Assembly (NCBI RefSeq): GCF_932526225.1
Contig: NC_064035.1
Span: forward strand, 9,597,296-9,661,295
Length of the DNA: 64,000 nucleotides
From: Nematostella vectensis
Taxonomy: Eukaryota; Cnidaria; Anthozoa; Actiniaria; Edwardsiidae
Direction of reading: 5' to 3'
The notes under the pieces: generated by a model
Seen by the model: only the letters and a program-made list of their open reading frames with translations
Database searches by the model: none
Told to the model about the DNA's origin: nothing
In this document: one piece after another, positions 13,101 to 24,363 of the stretch
How the letters are laid out: every line of letters starts with the position of its first letter
How positions within the stretch are numbered: position 1 is the first letter of the stretch
Made by a program: the position numbers and the translations under genes

Positions 13101-13229
13101 CATGTACACACCTCCAAGCCTTTGGAATTCTTTCTGTCGAATTTCATCAATTTTTCCGCCATAGCCGTATTTGCCACAATGCTTCAGCGTAAATTCTTTC
13201 TCTTCTCTCTCCAGCGAGCTCGCTGCCAT
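7187..13229 (-). CDS. MOCOS: Molybdenum cofactor sulfurase (MOCOS), 11 exons
   Basis: Exons on the minus strand: 13229-13112, 12975-12165, 12059-11783, 11070-10630, 10489-10327, 10242-10161, 9952-9843, 9587-9481, 8744-8619, 8544-8440, 7300-7187. They sum to 2454 nt (817 residues; human MOCOS is about 890) and every junction is GT-AG with matching phase. The N-terminal half is an aminotransferase class V (NifS-like) domain with the PLP lysine about residue 260 in SFYKIFGFPTG, and the persulfide cysteine motif RTGCFCNTGAC follows. The C-terminal half is a MOSC domain with FRANLVISG and CTRCRM. The enzyme sulfurates Mo cofactor for xanthine dehydrogenase and aldehyde oxidase in the cytosol. The last exon is separated by a 1.1-kb intron but ends in a MOSC-like tail (ILSVGDEVRIL). 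The first exon uses the only in-frame ATG near the family start. Confidence 0.96.
7328..8187. mobile_element. Degenerate inverted-repeat element in last MOCOS intron
   Basis: The phrase gggaagggtcatttttttaa near 7328 recurs in inverted form as aaataatgacctttccc near 8170-8187. The interior has more G-rich phrases (gggggaggg) in both orientations. This is consistent with an old MITE inserted in the last MOCOS intron. The ends are approximate. Confidence 0.45.
8221..8400. repeat. Dispersed repeat fragment (family B)
   Basis: Sequence from 8221 (cttatttataagaatgtcaaattttcag, shortened here to its theme) is clearly similar to 22445-22560 and to the part after 22703, including a shared gaattattagg block. 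The copy at 22.4 kb is split by a family A element. The 8340-8440 part abuts the penultimate MOCOS exon. Confidence 0.6.
9985..10150. repeat. Short dispersed repeat (family C) in MOCOS intron
   Basis: The block containing ccaaaaagtgggtcatttttt and aatcttcaaatact, then a poly-C tract and ggccaatcctggg, matches in inverted orientation the two end regions of the 13912-14545 element in ZNF830. It therefore looks like a short deletion derivative of that family. Confidence 0.6.
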
Positions 13230-13311
13230 CTTGACCTCCCCTCAGAGGGCATTCTGGGCCAGTGACAAACACAGGAAGCCCAGTACAGTACAAAAGGGGT
13301 TCGAGTCCAAC
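13230..13311. promoter_or_regulatory. Bidirectional promoter between MOCOS and ZNF830
   Basis: The start codons of the divergent genes MOCOS (13229, minus) and ZNF830 (13312, plus) are only 82 bp apart. The interval must hold both 5'UTRs and core promoters unless transcription starts lie inside the partner gene. No TATA box is obvious. Confidence 0.75.
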
Positions 13312-16300
13312 ATGGCGACCAAGAAAGTCGACTTTCGTCGCTTAAAAGAAGAACGCGAATCGCAGAAGAAAAAGAGGAAAATCGAGTCTCCTTTAGCTAA
13401 ATATCCTTTTTAATGTATAAATATTTAGGAAATGTGTATATGTCACTTTTTGTTTTGTAATTTACAGTCTTTTCTTCACTGTACCGCGCCTGGCGTAACT
13501 ACTCAAGTTAGTCTTACTTTAAAACGTACTTTTCGATAAGTAATCTAGGTAACTGTTTGTTATATTTAGGTTAAAGCTTGCTTCCTTAGCAGTTTTACGT
13601 ATAATAGCGCTGGCCAGCTATTCTGTGTATTATGCAATGCGCCGATAAAGAGTGATCTTGTTTGGCCAGCTCATGTCCAAAGCAAAAAACACAGAGAGGT
13701 CAGTACCGTAATGTGAGTTCTGTCTCGATCGATACTCCTTGACTGATAAAGATACAGTAAATCAAAAGGTATTGAGAGTATAAATTGCCAGAATAGGTTA
13801 TTTAGGGGAATTTCCTATCTTTATCTTTACCAAACACTTACTGCTCTTTGCAATGAACAAAGATGCTAGTCAACGATTGCTAAGCTCTCCGTGCATATCC
13901 AGGATTGGCTGAGGGGTGTATGCAGTCTGGGTATTATATGGAAAAAGCAAAGTATCTGAAGATTTCTTAAAGAAGGACCTGCAGTATAAAAGGCTCGCGC
14001 CTGGTCCAAGTCGTCATTCCCACTAGACTTCGTCGAGAGGAGAGCTCCATAAAAAGAAGCAAAAGAGATATCATCAAGTTTGAAATAATGTCTTAAACAT
14101 CAATGGAGCCTAGATGACTTTATTTTCAATCTTCTCTGGTGACTAGACAGATAAGAAATAGAGAATAGAGCGATTTTGAGGCAAATAAGTTTTTAGGTTT
14201 CATTATTTTCACGCGCGTGCTGAAGAATAGGGTCATTTCAATCGCATGCTATTTTTGAATGAAATTTTCAATCACAATTTTTGTTGTTGTTGCCATAGAA
14301 AACTGCTCCCAAGAAGCTGGCCGTTATTGCTTTGTGTATACAGAACATTATTTTCAACGTTGAAATTATCAAATTTTATCTACGGCTCTGCTTTTTCGAT
14401 ATTTATGGAGCTCTGCACTTGACGTGGACTAGCGGGGATGACGACTTGGACCAGGTCCGCGCCTTTTATACCGCGGGTCCTTGTTTGATAAAAAATGACC
14501 TACTTTTTGGTCACTAACCGGGGTTGTGCACACACACCCCTGTGTACTCGACTCTTTAGATCTTTGGCTATATTACAAACAATATAGGCGATTTGCGCTA
14601 ACAGATTATGTGACTTTTTGGGTAGCATGCTCAGGCTTTAATATATATATATATATACATAAACTCTAGATTTTTTATTCCAGAACATTGCTGCTCTGAA
14701 GAACAAAAACACAAAACCAAGCCCAGATAATGATAAAGTTGCAAAACCAAAAACTGTGGTAAGACATTGTATTTCTGTACAAAATGCATGTATGCATGTA
14801 TATTGCCCTTGCATTCTCTTAACCTCCATTGTTTTTCCTGCAAATTTGTCCAGGAAAGTAAAAACCAATTTGTCAAGCCATCTATACCTGACAAAATAGA
14901 AAAACGAAAAATCAATGAGGTATGGATAAAATATATCAGAGAATTATGTCAGAATTCTCACTTATCTTATCATATGCATAATGTAAGTCTGTTGATTACC
15001 TGGCTTTCATGACTATTTACACAATCCATTACTGCTTTTCAGTGATATATATGTTTTTGATAAGCAAGAGGTATATGGTCAAAATTTACAGGTGGGGGAG
15101 GGGTTGGGGAAGGGGGTAGTGCTTGGCCATAGATTATTGAAAAAAACACGTAAGTATGTAAAACACTATTACCATTAATGAAAAAGCAATAGTAGGCATT
15201 GTTGTGCTAATTGTGTTATAAAATGGGTGTTTTTATATATTTTTAATTCACAGGCCAATGAAGATGACATAATCCCACCCAAAAGAAGCAAAGGTACATA
15301 TGTGGAAGAGTTTATTGTTATTGTTGCATAAAATTATACTTTGTTCAAGGACCTTAAACTTATTCAAATTCGTGCATTTACTGTTAGTGGTTGTCAACAG
15401 TACCTTGCACATGTCAACCTTATTCAAATTTTGAACCATTTGGGTATTAGTGAGCAAATTTGATCCATTTTTTGATAGGATACCTCTCCATCTATTACAT
15501 ACATGTGCATGTTTGTGCAGAGTGAAATTGTGTTTCCTTCTTCAAAAGAAATTTGCTATAAGCCTTTGAGAATACCTAAATAATTTGAAATCTGGCATAA
15601 AGATAACTTCTTCTCTGTACGTACTCATATCCAACTTTTTTTTAGTGCCAGAAAAAACAGAATCATCAACAAGGTAATTAAAGCAAATTATTGGAACTTT
15701 AATTTTTTGGTTTTGGACCATTTACATAATTATATACAGGCCTCTTAAAATTTTGCATTTTTTTTTACAAATTGTGTACATTTTTTGCAAATTATGTGCT
15801 AAAGTTTTTAAATTATGTGGCAATTATGTAGATTGTGCAATATGTTAAAACTATCCAAATGCTTTTTGAGTATAGCTCTCTCTTTAGTACATAGCCTGCT
15901 TACCATTTTTAGTAATTTTATTTATTTTTTACTCAAATTTATTTTTAAAAAAAAATGTGTTTTACACACAACAAACACAGTGTGCAAAAGGCAAAAAGAA
16001 TTTTGGAGAAATTGCAGTGGGCATAGACATTTGGGTGTATACAGAAACCAACCCCCAAAATTATGCACTAATATGCATTTTTTTATGTGTTTTTGCATCA
16101 GTGCATAATTTCCAGAAGGCCTGTACATAGCTATGATGATATAGCTATAGTATGGTGCTATGTTACTCTCATTGGTTGATAAGCTGGAAATGATTTTTTT
16201 TTCACATGCTTTGTAATAAGTATCTTATTGTCCTTGTTTGCTTGGGCTGTGCTGAAACTTATGGAGTCTCAAATGTTTTTATCATTTTATGGCCCAAAAT

Positions 16301-18776
16301 CCTTGTATTCATAAGTTCCCATAAGACCTGGGCACTAAATCTATAAGAGCTATGTATCACACTTTATACCATTAAAAACATTCTACCCTTTCTAGTTGCA
16401 TACTATTTAGATATTGACATGATGGAATGTAATTTGTGAAAATCAGAGAACAGGTGCATGCAAAAAGAGATCTATTTGTTAAATTGTGATATAATATACT
16501 AGGCAGTACCTATAGTTTATAAGACTGTAATGGGACATCACTAATATGTCTTCTCTAGCCTTCCTGCTGATTTCTTTGACAACCAATCTGATGTGGGACC
16601 TGCACAGATAAGAACAGAGACAGATCACAAAACTACCACAGCATCTGGCCTTCCCTCAGGTAATCCTGTTTGTTAAACTGTGTTTTTTTAATCATAGAAG
16701 AAGTGAATTATAAGTGCCTGCCTTCCCAAGAGCCTTCTACAGTATCCGCAGGTTTTTAAACCTGAAAGTTTGTTATCCATGAAACTTTGATTTTTGTATT
16801 TATCTTTAACTTTCTCATAGCAGATTTTTTTGAGAACCAGCCAGAGACTACACAAGAGTCTGATCGCAAACAATCCAGGTACAAATGTTTCAGATAAATA
16901 GTATGGCTTTTGATACTTAGATAATACCAAATAACAGGGACGGCCCCCCTATTTTCAGATATTTGGTTTAAAAAATAAAAAATATATATAAGAAAAACCA
17001 TGGAAGAACAATTAATCTGTCCACCTCTTTCTTAAAAATCTTGCTTCTGCCCCCCCCCCCCCCTTTATGGAACTCCTGCAACCACCCTTGAACAATGAAC
17101 AATTTTGTATGTTGATCTTGTGTTGTTTTTAATTTATTGTTCTTTTTAACTATTTAAACAAGTAACAGCAAGCCATCTGAAGATCTTCCAGAAGGATTTT
17201 TCGATGATCCAAAGCTTGACGCTAAGGTAACTAAAATTGCCACAACACTTTTTGTTCTAGACTATTATTTGTTTACAGTTTATTTTTTGTTTCATGTTTA
17301 GGCTCGCAAAGTAGAATACAAAGATCCTCAGGATGAGGAATGGGAAAAATTTCAGAAAGCAATACAGATGGAGAACCAGGTTTGCCGTACCTTATTACAC
17401 TAAATTTTCGCGTCAGTTTAATTTCGCGAATTTTGCGGTTTTAAAAGATTCGTGAAAATAAAGTGACGCGAAAATTAGAGTGCGTGAAAAGTGAGCACAC
17501 AAGAAGCCTTTGGGGGAATATTGGCCGTTTAATAAGCTTTATGGAAACACCTTGTCTATTCAGTCATCTAATGTACATATAGTAGCGTGAGGGGTTGAGT
17601 TGGACTTGTATTTATAGATTTTTATGAAACTAAATTTAGCTCACGCATCTTTTTGTTACGAATTGTTTCAGTTTTTATGATTACAGCACAATTTAATTTC
17701 ACTTGTTTTGCTTGATTTTATTATACAAGTGATATATATAAGTGATCTGGATTTCACGAAAATGTGAATTTTGACGTTGCGAAAATTAAGTGTAATGAGG
17801 TAGCAGTGGCTTGTATAATGAATAATCTTTGTAATCCTGATGCTAAAGTCTGTTTTCTACATTTGGGACTTGAGTCTTTCAAAGCTCACTGCCCACTTTC
17901 ATAGTCCACAAAGGACCCCCCGAAATATGACCCGGCAAAGCACAACCCGTGATAATAGAAACAAAGAGCGCATAGAAGACGCTGTACAAGACAGAGACAA
18001 CATAAACAACAACAAAGAAACATCAGAAAAGTCTAAACTAATTTGCAAAAGTGATGACTAGACATTGCATGGTGCATGGCTTTTCTGCTTCCTGAATATA
18101 AGCTAGAAAACAATACAGTGCGCAAGGCATTCGCAATATTGTTTTAAACACCCCGCTCTCGTATTTCATACTTGGATACGACTCTTGTTGTGCGCTATTC
18201 TAGGTATCTGAGGCGCTTGTCGAAGAAGATGACGAGGTTGCGCGCATAGATCGCCAACTCACCGAGCTCAACGAACAGAGGTGAGATTACACAGACATTT
18301 AATTACACAGATCATTTCTCTTTTTGAAATATTCCGAAATTAACCCCTTCCCCACTCAACCCCACTCCATGATAATATATTTCCTCATACGCCTGGAATT
18401 TCTGCCCAAGAAAAGTTTGTTGGCCAAGTAGAAGCGGAAACAGGCAGACAAGATAAGAAAAAAACTAATTTTCCTGTTCTGCTTGGCCCAGAATGCTTTA
18501 TGGCTCCGAGGTTTGCTTGACTTCCCGGTTTCGCTTGGCAATATGCCATATGTGCTCTGTGCATACGAGTCTTTGCTTAAACCATCATATGTCTTTAACT
18601 GCAGGCAGTACTTCCTTCGTGCGCATACTCTCCGTGATAAACAAGACGTTATAAGAACCGCTGTAAGCGAGGAGGCCAAGCAGCGCCGGGAACAAAAAGA
18701 CGAGGAAGATAGTACGAGTACGGACAGCGAGGATTTCGAGGAGTTTTTCGATTGGCGGGCAAAGAGAGTAATATGA
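13312..18776 (+). CDS. ZNF830: ZNF830 (CCDC16) zinc-finger and coiled-coil protein, 12 exons
   Basis: Exons: 13312-13400, 13599-13698, 14684-14758, 14854-14919, 15254-15293, 15646-15673, 16559-16659, 16824-16878, 17163-17226, 17302-17379, 18204-18280, 18605-18776. They total 945 nt (314 residues; the human protein is about 370). The N-terminus is basic ([13 protein letters not shown]), followed by a single C2H2 finger (CVLCNAPI...HVQSKKH), two DFF motifs (LPADFF, then DFF), the hallmark LPEGFFDDP, and a C-terminal acidic/coiled-coil region with [20 protein letters not shown]830 is a nuclear protein linked to pre-mRNA splicing complexes and genome stability. Intron 1 has AT-AC ends and is treated separately. 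The other 11 introns are GT-AG. The last codons lie inside a 35-bp tandem repeat. Confidence 0.96.
13401..13598 (+). other. U12-type AT-AC intron (ZNF830 intron 1)
   Basis: The 198-bp intron begins ATATCCTTTT directly after GCTAA and ends TTTTAC before GTATAATAGC. A branch-point-like TTCCTTAGC lies at 13582-13590, about 10 nt from the 3' end. These are the three marks of minor-spliceosome AT-AC introns (consensus ATATCCTT and TTCCTTRAC). Removing exactly this interval restores the conserved SPLAKYNS reading frame, whereas no GT-AG alternative that does so was found. Confidence 0.92.
13912..14545. mobile_element. Inverted-repeat element in ZNF830 intron 2 (family C)
   Basis: The left arm contains ggcgcctggtcc-like sequence, ccaagtcgtcat and gagctccataaa (13975-14055). 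The right arm has the inverted counterpart at 14400-14490 (tttatggagctc, atgacgacttgg, ccttttata). Outer ends match the short copy at 9985-10150. No coding capacity. The arms flank a unique-looking centre of about 340 bp. Confidence 0.75.
17388..17802. mobile_element. MITE with TIRs (family D), ZNF830 intron 10
   Basis: The left end taccttattacactaaattt and the right end (inverted ctacctcattacacttaatt) form terminal repeats of about 25 bp. The interior, including ggccgtttaataagctttat and ctaatgtacatatagta, is shared with a second copy at 51760-52205 in the PR/SET gene. Length about 415 bp. Confidence 0.8.
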
Positions 18777-18892
18777 GCTTTATTCCATGGCGGGCAAAGA
18801 GAGTAATATGAGCTTTATTCCATGGCGGGCAAAGAGAGTGATATAAGGTTTAGTCCGTGGCGGGCAAAGAGAATGATATGAGGTTTATTCCA
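18753..18892 (+). repeat. 35-bp tandem repeat spanning the ZNF830 stop codon
   Basis: Four copies of a 35-bp unit begin at 18753, 18788, 18823 and 18858 with theme tggcgggcaaagagagtaat. Copy 1 encodes the last residues WRAKRVI and the TGA. Copies 2-4 lie in the 3'UTR and copies 3-4 carry substitutions. Confidence 0.92.
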
Positions 18893-19128
18893 TGGGAGCA
18901 GAACGTTCTGCTTCATGAAGACTTACTTGATGGCGCCGGATTAAGGTAGAGCTGCGGGCCAAACTAGAAGGCGATGATGTGGTGAACTCTCATACTCAAC
19001 AAAGAAGTCAGTAAACGTTTATGTCTAGGTTTCTAAAGTTTAGACACTTTTACGGGGTCAATATGAATGGACAAATTCATTGGAAGTTCCAGAGCCATTA
19101 GGCGCCGCAGAACGTACTATGCTTGAGA

Positions 19129-19856
19129 GGCGCGCAGACACCCTCGACCATCCTTAGGCGCGCAGACACCCTCGACCATCCTTAGGCGCGCAGACACCCT
19201 CGACCATCCTTAGGCGCGCAGACACCCTCGACCATCCTTAGGCGCGCAGACACCCTCGACCATCCTTAGGCGCGCAGACACCCTCGACCATCCTTAGGCG
19301 CGCAGACACCCTCGACCATCCTTAGGCGCGCAGACACCCTCGACCATCCTTAGGCGCGCAGACACCCTCGACCATCCTTAGGCGCGCAGACACCCTCGAC
19401 CATCCTTAGGCGCGCAGACACCCTCGACCATCCTTAGGTGCCCAGACACCCTCGACCATCCTTAGGCGCCCAGACACCCTCGACCATCCTTAGGCACCCA
19501 GACACCCTCGACCATCCTTAGGCACCCAGACACCCTCGACCATCCTTAGGGGCCACCACACCCTTGACCATCCTTAGGTGCCCAGACACCCTCGACCACC
19601 CTTAGGGGCCCACACACCCTCGACCATCCTTAGGTGCCCAGACACCCTCGACCATCCTTATTCGCTCAAAAACCCTCGAACATCCTTAGGTGCCCAGACG
19701 CCCTCGAACATCCTCAGGCACCCAGACACCCTCGAACATCCTTAGGCGCCCAGACACATTCGACCATTCTTAGGTTCCCAGACACCCTCGAACATCCTTA
19801 GGCGCCCAGACACCCTCGACCATTCTTAGGTGCCCAGACACCCTCGACCATCCTTT
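19129..19856. repeat. 28-bp minisatellite array, part 1 (about 26 copies)
   Basis: Unit ggcgcgcagacaccctcgac plus catcctta, 28 bp. The first 11 or so copies are essentially identical. Copies after 19430 diverge progressively (gcgc to gccc or accc), suggesting recent expansion from the left end. No gene in it. Confidence 0.97.
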
Positions 19857-20204
19857 TGTTTTTGTTTCCGCTCTGCTTGTACCAGCTTGTATTCTTGTCG
19901 TATCCTTGTTGTATCCTTGTCGTGTCTCTATATTTGTGTTTTTCTCGTACATTCTTGCTTATGCACACAGTCTCCAGATCTCCAAACTAGGATTTTTCCC
20001 TAACATTTAAGTGCACCCTAGCCCGTTTAGCTCTCAAGCTATTCTAGGGTGCCCGCACCGAAGTATTGTCCCCCCTTGGTATGCAACTCTAGGTTTTTTT
20101 TTCTCCTCTCCCTCTCAATAAATATATGAATATAAAAAAAAAAGCAAAAAAACCCAACCTATGTAACACTTAATTTTGTGTGCAAATAAAAGATGTTTGT
20201 TGTT
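19857..20204. mobile_element. Insert interrupting the 28-bp minisatellite
   Basis: About 350 bp unrelated to the array separates its two parts. It contains AATAAATA followed by an A-rich run near 20120-20150, a second AATAAA near 20185, and a hairpin built on gtgcaccctag / ctagggtgc. The poly-A features suggest a retroposed sequence, but no source gene or clear target duplication was recognised. Confidence 0.5.
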
Positions 20205-20425
20205 TAGGCGCCCAGACACCCTCGACCATTTTTAGGTGCCCAGACACCCTCGACCATCCTTTGGGGCCCACACACCCTTGACCATCCTTAGGTGCCCAGA
20301 CACCCTCGATCATCCTTAGGTGCCCAGACACCCTCGACCATCCTTAGGCGCTCAGAAACCCTTTAGGTGCGCAGACACCCTCGACCATCCTTAGGCGCTC
20401 AGAAACTCGATTATCCTTAGGACAA
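20205..20425. repeat. 28-bp minisatellite array, part 2 (about 8 degenerate copies)
   Basis: The same 28-bp theme as part 1 resumes at 20205 with diverged copies and one partial unit near 20360-20390, then ends at about 20425. Confidence 0.93.
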
Positions 20426-22440
20426 TCTAGATTCTGCTTACTAAAGGTTGTCAACGCTAATAACGGAAGTCTCAATCGCTTCGTCTTTGGCTGGTCACCC
20501 TATGTGCTAAAGTACCAGAACAGCTGCGCCTCTGGTTAGCCTACTTTTTGTAAAGATTAGAAAGATGTCTTGGACGCTTGAAGTGATAAACGATTGATTC
20601 GTAAGACTCGTGGTATTAATCAAAAGCGTAAAATAGCGCTCTGGTTGGCTTTCTTTATAATTGCAATAACGTGTCTTTTTGTATTTTGTCATTGTACATA
20701 CAGTAATGCCTCTGTTAAGTGGCCATCCATGGGAACGAGTATTAGTAGCCACTCGATAGAATTTTGCCGCTTAATGAAGATTCGCCAGATAAGAGCTTTC
20801 TGCTGTATCAACCATATTATCTTGGCAATTTTTACCGAAGCGTGCTTCAGTGCAATAAACGGATTTTCTGGCCGCTTTATAATGGTTAAGGGATAACAAT
20901 TATGGCCATTCAATGGTGGCCGCTTGATAGAGGTATTAGATACGGTGATTTAGTTGCCCATTTCGGGGACTGGAAAGTCGCCGAAAAGGTGATAGCCATT
21001 GTACATGCGACCAATGTTATAACTCAGCAGGTGAGTGTTATTTGTAAGGCGTGTAACAACAGACATTTGTAGTGTAACATAATTTTGTCATTAAACGTAT
21101 ACAACAAGTTACAGTAGTCTCAATTATTCAGTTCAACCACCCTTCTTTGGTCGCTAACCTTATCTTGGCTTTTAAATATTTCTCAATCGATTCTTTCAGC
21201 CGAAATGATTTGAAAATACCAGAAGCGACAATAGAAAGCTGTACTATAGATTTATAAAATTGGTTTCCACAAAATAACATATTCTTCTACATTGACATAG
21301 AAACACAGTGGTTTCCCCCCACCCCCCTCCCCCCTTAACAATTTGCTCGCAACCAAGTAATAACAGTAGCACCGGGTTCGGCAGGAGATCCCTCCCCCTC
21401 TTGAATAATCGTGTTTTGAGTTGCCCTAGCTGTATGATTTATTTATTTATTTTGCATCAATTTACACGTGAAACCACGAAATCTGTGACGTCAATGCGAC
21501 GCTAGGCCATTGTTGCTAGTTGCTAGGGTAGATACTCTATCGCCTTTCTTATTGGTCCATCGGGTTTCTATGAGGTTACCATACCAACTATGACGTCGCG
21601 ATTACGTAATGGTCCAAGGGTTTAGGACTAGTTGAGGGTCAGCGTGCATTGAGCTAAACGGGTAGCATCTGGCCCGAAGGTATGTAAAATGTTTTATAAC
21701 CATATTCTATAAACTTAGGATAGACCGAGTAATAGTGCAATCGTGAAGAAGAACTTGATCAATATAGTTAGCAACAACATTATTTGTTGAGTTAGTTATT
21801 AAGTGTGATTGTGCTTATGACGAGGTTAATTCTCTTATGCTGAATGAATGATCTAGTCAGCTACCTTAAAAAGGAGTATATGAAATGTCTCTAAATAGAG
21901 TTTAGGTCCTAAAATTGCATTGCAACCATGTTATAATTCGAGCGAGTGCATCTAAATAGCGTACAACATTCGAAGTCCCGAGGGGAAGTAATTATTTTTC
22001 GAAATTGTTAGGAGGGAGAGATAGTTTAGAATTTGGGGAAAGATTGAAAAAATATACTGCCCACACATTAACAATTGAAAAGAGAAATACCCTGTAACAG
22101 CTGTAACCCTCTATTAGTTCTGTATTCTGTTTTGTGTTCTTCGCATTCTTTCCTTCCAAAAGCTGCAGTGAAATTTTCAGGTGTTAAAGTACCAGTCCAA
22201 AAGTTTCAAAACGAAAAAAGTAGCAGGAATTCCAAAGTTTCGAAATTTTTAGCGCTTAATCGGCTCGTACTCCTCGAAGAGGGGATTTAGTAATTCGGTC
22301 GATATTTTTAGGGATCTTACTGACTTTTTCGAAAGTTTCAGGGAAACTTACTTTACTTACATTATCAAATGGACTATATTCTAACAATGCAAATAATCTA
22401 TCGAAACGCCACGCGGCGGCTACAAACACAAACAAGCCTA
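20426..22440. other. Gene-poor spacer with decayed repeats
   Basis: No gene recognised. Between about 20700 and 20960, phrases such as ttaagtggcca, gccgcttaatg and ggccgcttgatagaggt recur in a way typical of an old short repeat. Two CRE-like TGACGTC cores occur at about 21486 and 21591. The short open frames here have no family resemblance and atypical composition. Confidence 0.45.
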
Positions 22441-22900
22441 CACTTTTTTTTTCTTATAAGAACGTCTAATTTTTCAGTTCAGGCTGTGACGTTCTTATTT
22501 TTGGGACATTTTAAGGCTGAATATGTTCTTAATGGTGTTCTTTAATTGGGAAGTGGGGAGTGTTTTAAAGCCAGAAACTGGTTATTTAGGCTAAAAATCG
22601 AGAAACTAGTTATTTGGGCTAAAAATCGAGAAAATGGGAGACAGCCGTGCAGCTAGTTTTTTTCCCCTCCTTTACCGGAAGCCGTGCAAGTAGACACAGC
22701 GAAGAATATAATGCCCAATGAATTATTAGGGAGATAATTACACTAATTATCAATAGCAACAATAAGGTTGTTACTATGAGCACAATTTGATTCTGCATTC
22801 TAGAACGCATCAGGACTATAAAAGATTTTTTTTTCTGTTATCTGAGCCTCGGCATGTTCTTAAGATTTGGTGAAATCTCTTATAAAAAAGGTTCTTAAAA
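22441..22900. repeat. Family B repeat interrupted by a family A arm
   Basis: 22445-22555 matches the 8221 repeat. 22556-22702 is a copy of the family A terminal arm (agccgtgcaagtagacacag near 22680, matching 6177-6197). After it the family B sequence resumes (gaattattaggg). 22820-22900 matches 54980-55075 in inverted orientation. This is one transposon inserted into another. Confidence 0.7.
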
Positions 22901-23149
22901 AAATAAAGAGTGTACCACATTTCAAGGTATAACTTCTTCTGTGACAATGATAGTAACGATATTCATTTTTTAGTTCTTATTTTTGTAGCATTTAATGAAT
23001 TCAGTAGTATTTATTTCGCTGTATTTATTGTATTTTGTGTAACTTTTGTTTTGGTAGCTTGTTTCGCCTGCAGAAGCTTGGACTTGCATGCTAAAATTTT
23101 GCGTTCACTATTCAACGATTGTGATATTCTCGATAAGACTAATAACATG

Positions 23150-23307
23150 ACTAGGGCCGTAGCAGGGGTGGGGCACCGGGGGCAAGAACCCCCCCCCCCC
23201 CCAAAAAAAAAATGACCAGTAGGGGCGTGGCTGTGCCCCCATTGGTTTTTAAATGTTTCCGCATCGTGCCCCTCCCCCTCACCACCTAAGGGCTGCTACG
23301 GCTATGA
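23150..23307. repeat. Small hairpin repeat with poly-C centre
   Basis: The phrase gggccgtagcaggggtgggg at the left is mirrored by cacctaagggctgctacggc at the right (23281-23302), around a C-rich then A-rich centre. Probably a MITE remnant. Confidence 0.5.
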
Positions 23308-23367
23308 TAGAAATGGATGCTTTCTTTCCCTTGGTTATTTGCTAGGATAACAAACATCGGATGACAG

Positions 23368-23902
23368 ACTATGGGCTTATACGCGGATATCCAAGCATTT
23401 TTCGATAATACTGCGGTAACCTACAACAACCAAATTTGGCATGGTAAACAACCATAGGAGAAAAACATGATCTGCACAGTCTGTTGCCATGGAAGCAGCA
23501 AATATACATAAATTTGCATATTAATTAGCTAAAAACTTTAAACGAAAATGGGGAAATCTTATACAGCGTAATTTGGTGTTCTAAGCACATATATTTATTC
23601 ATATTCAAAATTGCCATAATAAATAGCCTTTGCATCTGGTCCATCGACCCCGTAACCATGACAACGGTTACCGTGATAACATAAAAATTCTATATTTCGC
23701 TAAAATAAATCGCTGGACCAGGTGCAAAGGCTATTTCATATCTATGTAATGTCAACAAAGAAATATATGCCTTAAGATTACCAACTTGATTTGCCTAAAT
23801 GTTCCCTATTTTTACTTATAACTTTGCTACGCTTTATTGCCATACAATGTATACTTCGCGAGATATTCAAGAAAATCATTTTGTTCCGCGTATAAGCCCA
23901 TA
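23368..23902. mobile_element. Palindromic MITE with 16-bp perfect ends
   Basis: tgggcttatacgcgga near 23369 is exactly inverted as tccgcgtataagccca near 23886. An inner inverted pair, atagcctttgcatctggtcc (about 23622) versus its complement at about 23707-23732, shows the whole unit is near-palindromic. The sequence just left (23310-23350) resembles 36840-36885, so flanking repeat material recurs in METTL2. Confidence 0.75.
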
Positions 23903-24363
23903 AACAAGCCTAAATTAGCCTAGCTGAGGAGGCACTTCGAAATGAAACAATAACTGATCTTTATCTTAAAACCGACGTTTCCACAATTAATCTATTGACT
24001 ATGTGCACAACTGTGTGTCAATTAGAAAATGCCAAAACGTGGGTTTGAGAATTAAAATCACAGCGTATTCCTAATTTTTTTAGTTTAAATAACCAAAAAT
24101 AATGCTGACCACCATATTTTATTCTACCCCAAGCATGTCGGTGTAATTTTTCTGCCATTTTCGAAGAAAACCCCAGCGGTCAAACTGTTTGTTTATATTT
24201 ATTTATTTAATAGGAAGTCGATCGGAATAAAAAATCACTTTTGCTTTTTCTTTAGATGCTCACCATGCATTACTAATGACAAGGGTCAGGTCAAGTATTA
24301 GTATTCACTCACGTAGCTTACTCTATAGAATGCGAATGCCTAGTTTGAAGCGTCCATCATCGG
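23903..24363. other. Opsin upstream region
   Basis: No coding features recognised. This is expected to hold the opsin promoter and 5'UTR. No TATA box or known photoreceptor element could be named. Confidence 0.35.

Noticed and set aside
21486-21598. Two TGACGTC cores as a promoter for an unseen gene
   Set aside because: No coding exon or transcript evidence nearby; such 7-mers occur by chance at this scale.
22910-23215. 101-codon hydrophobic frame
   Set aside because: No family resemblance, ends in homopolymer tracts and lies in repeat-derived sequence.
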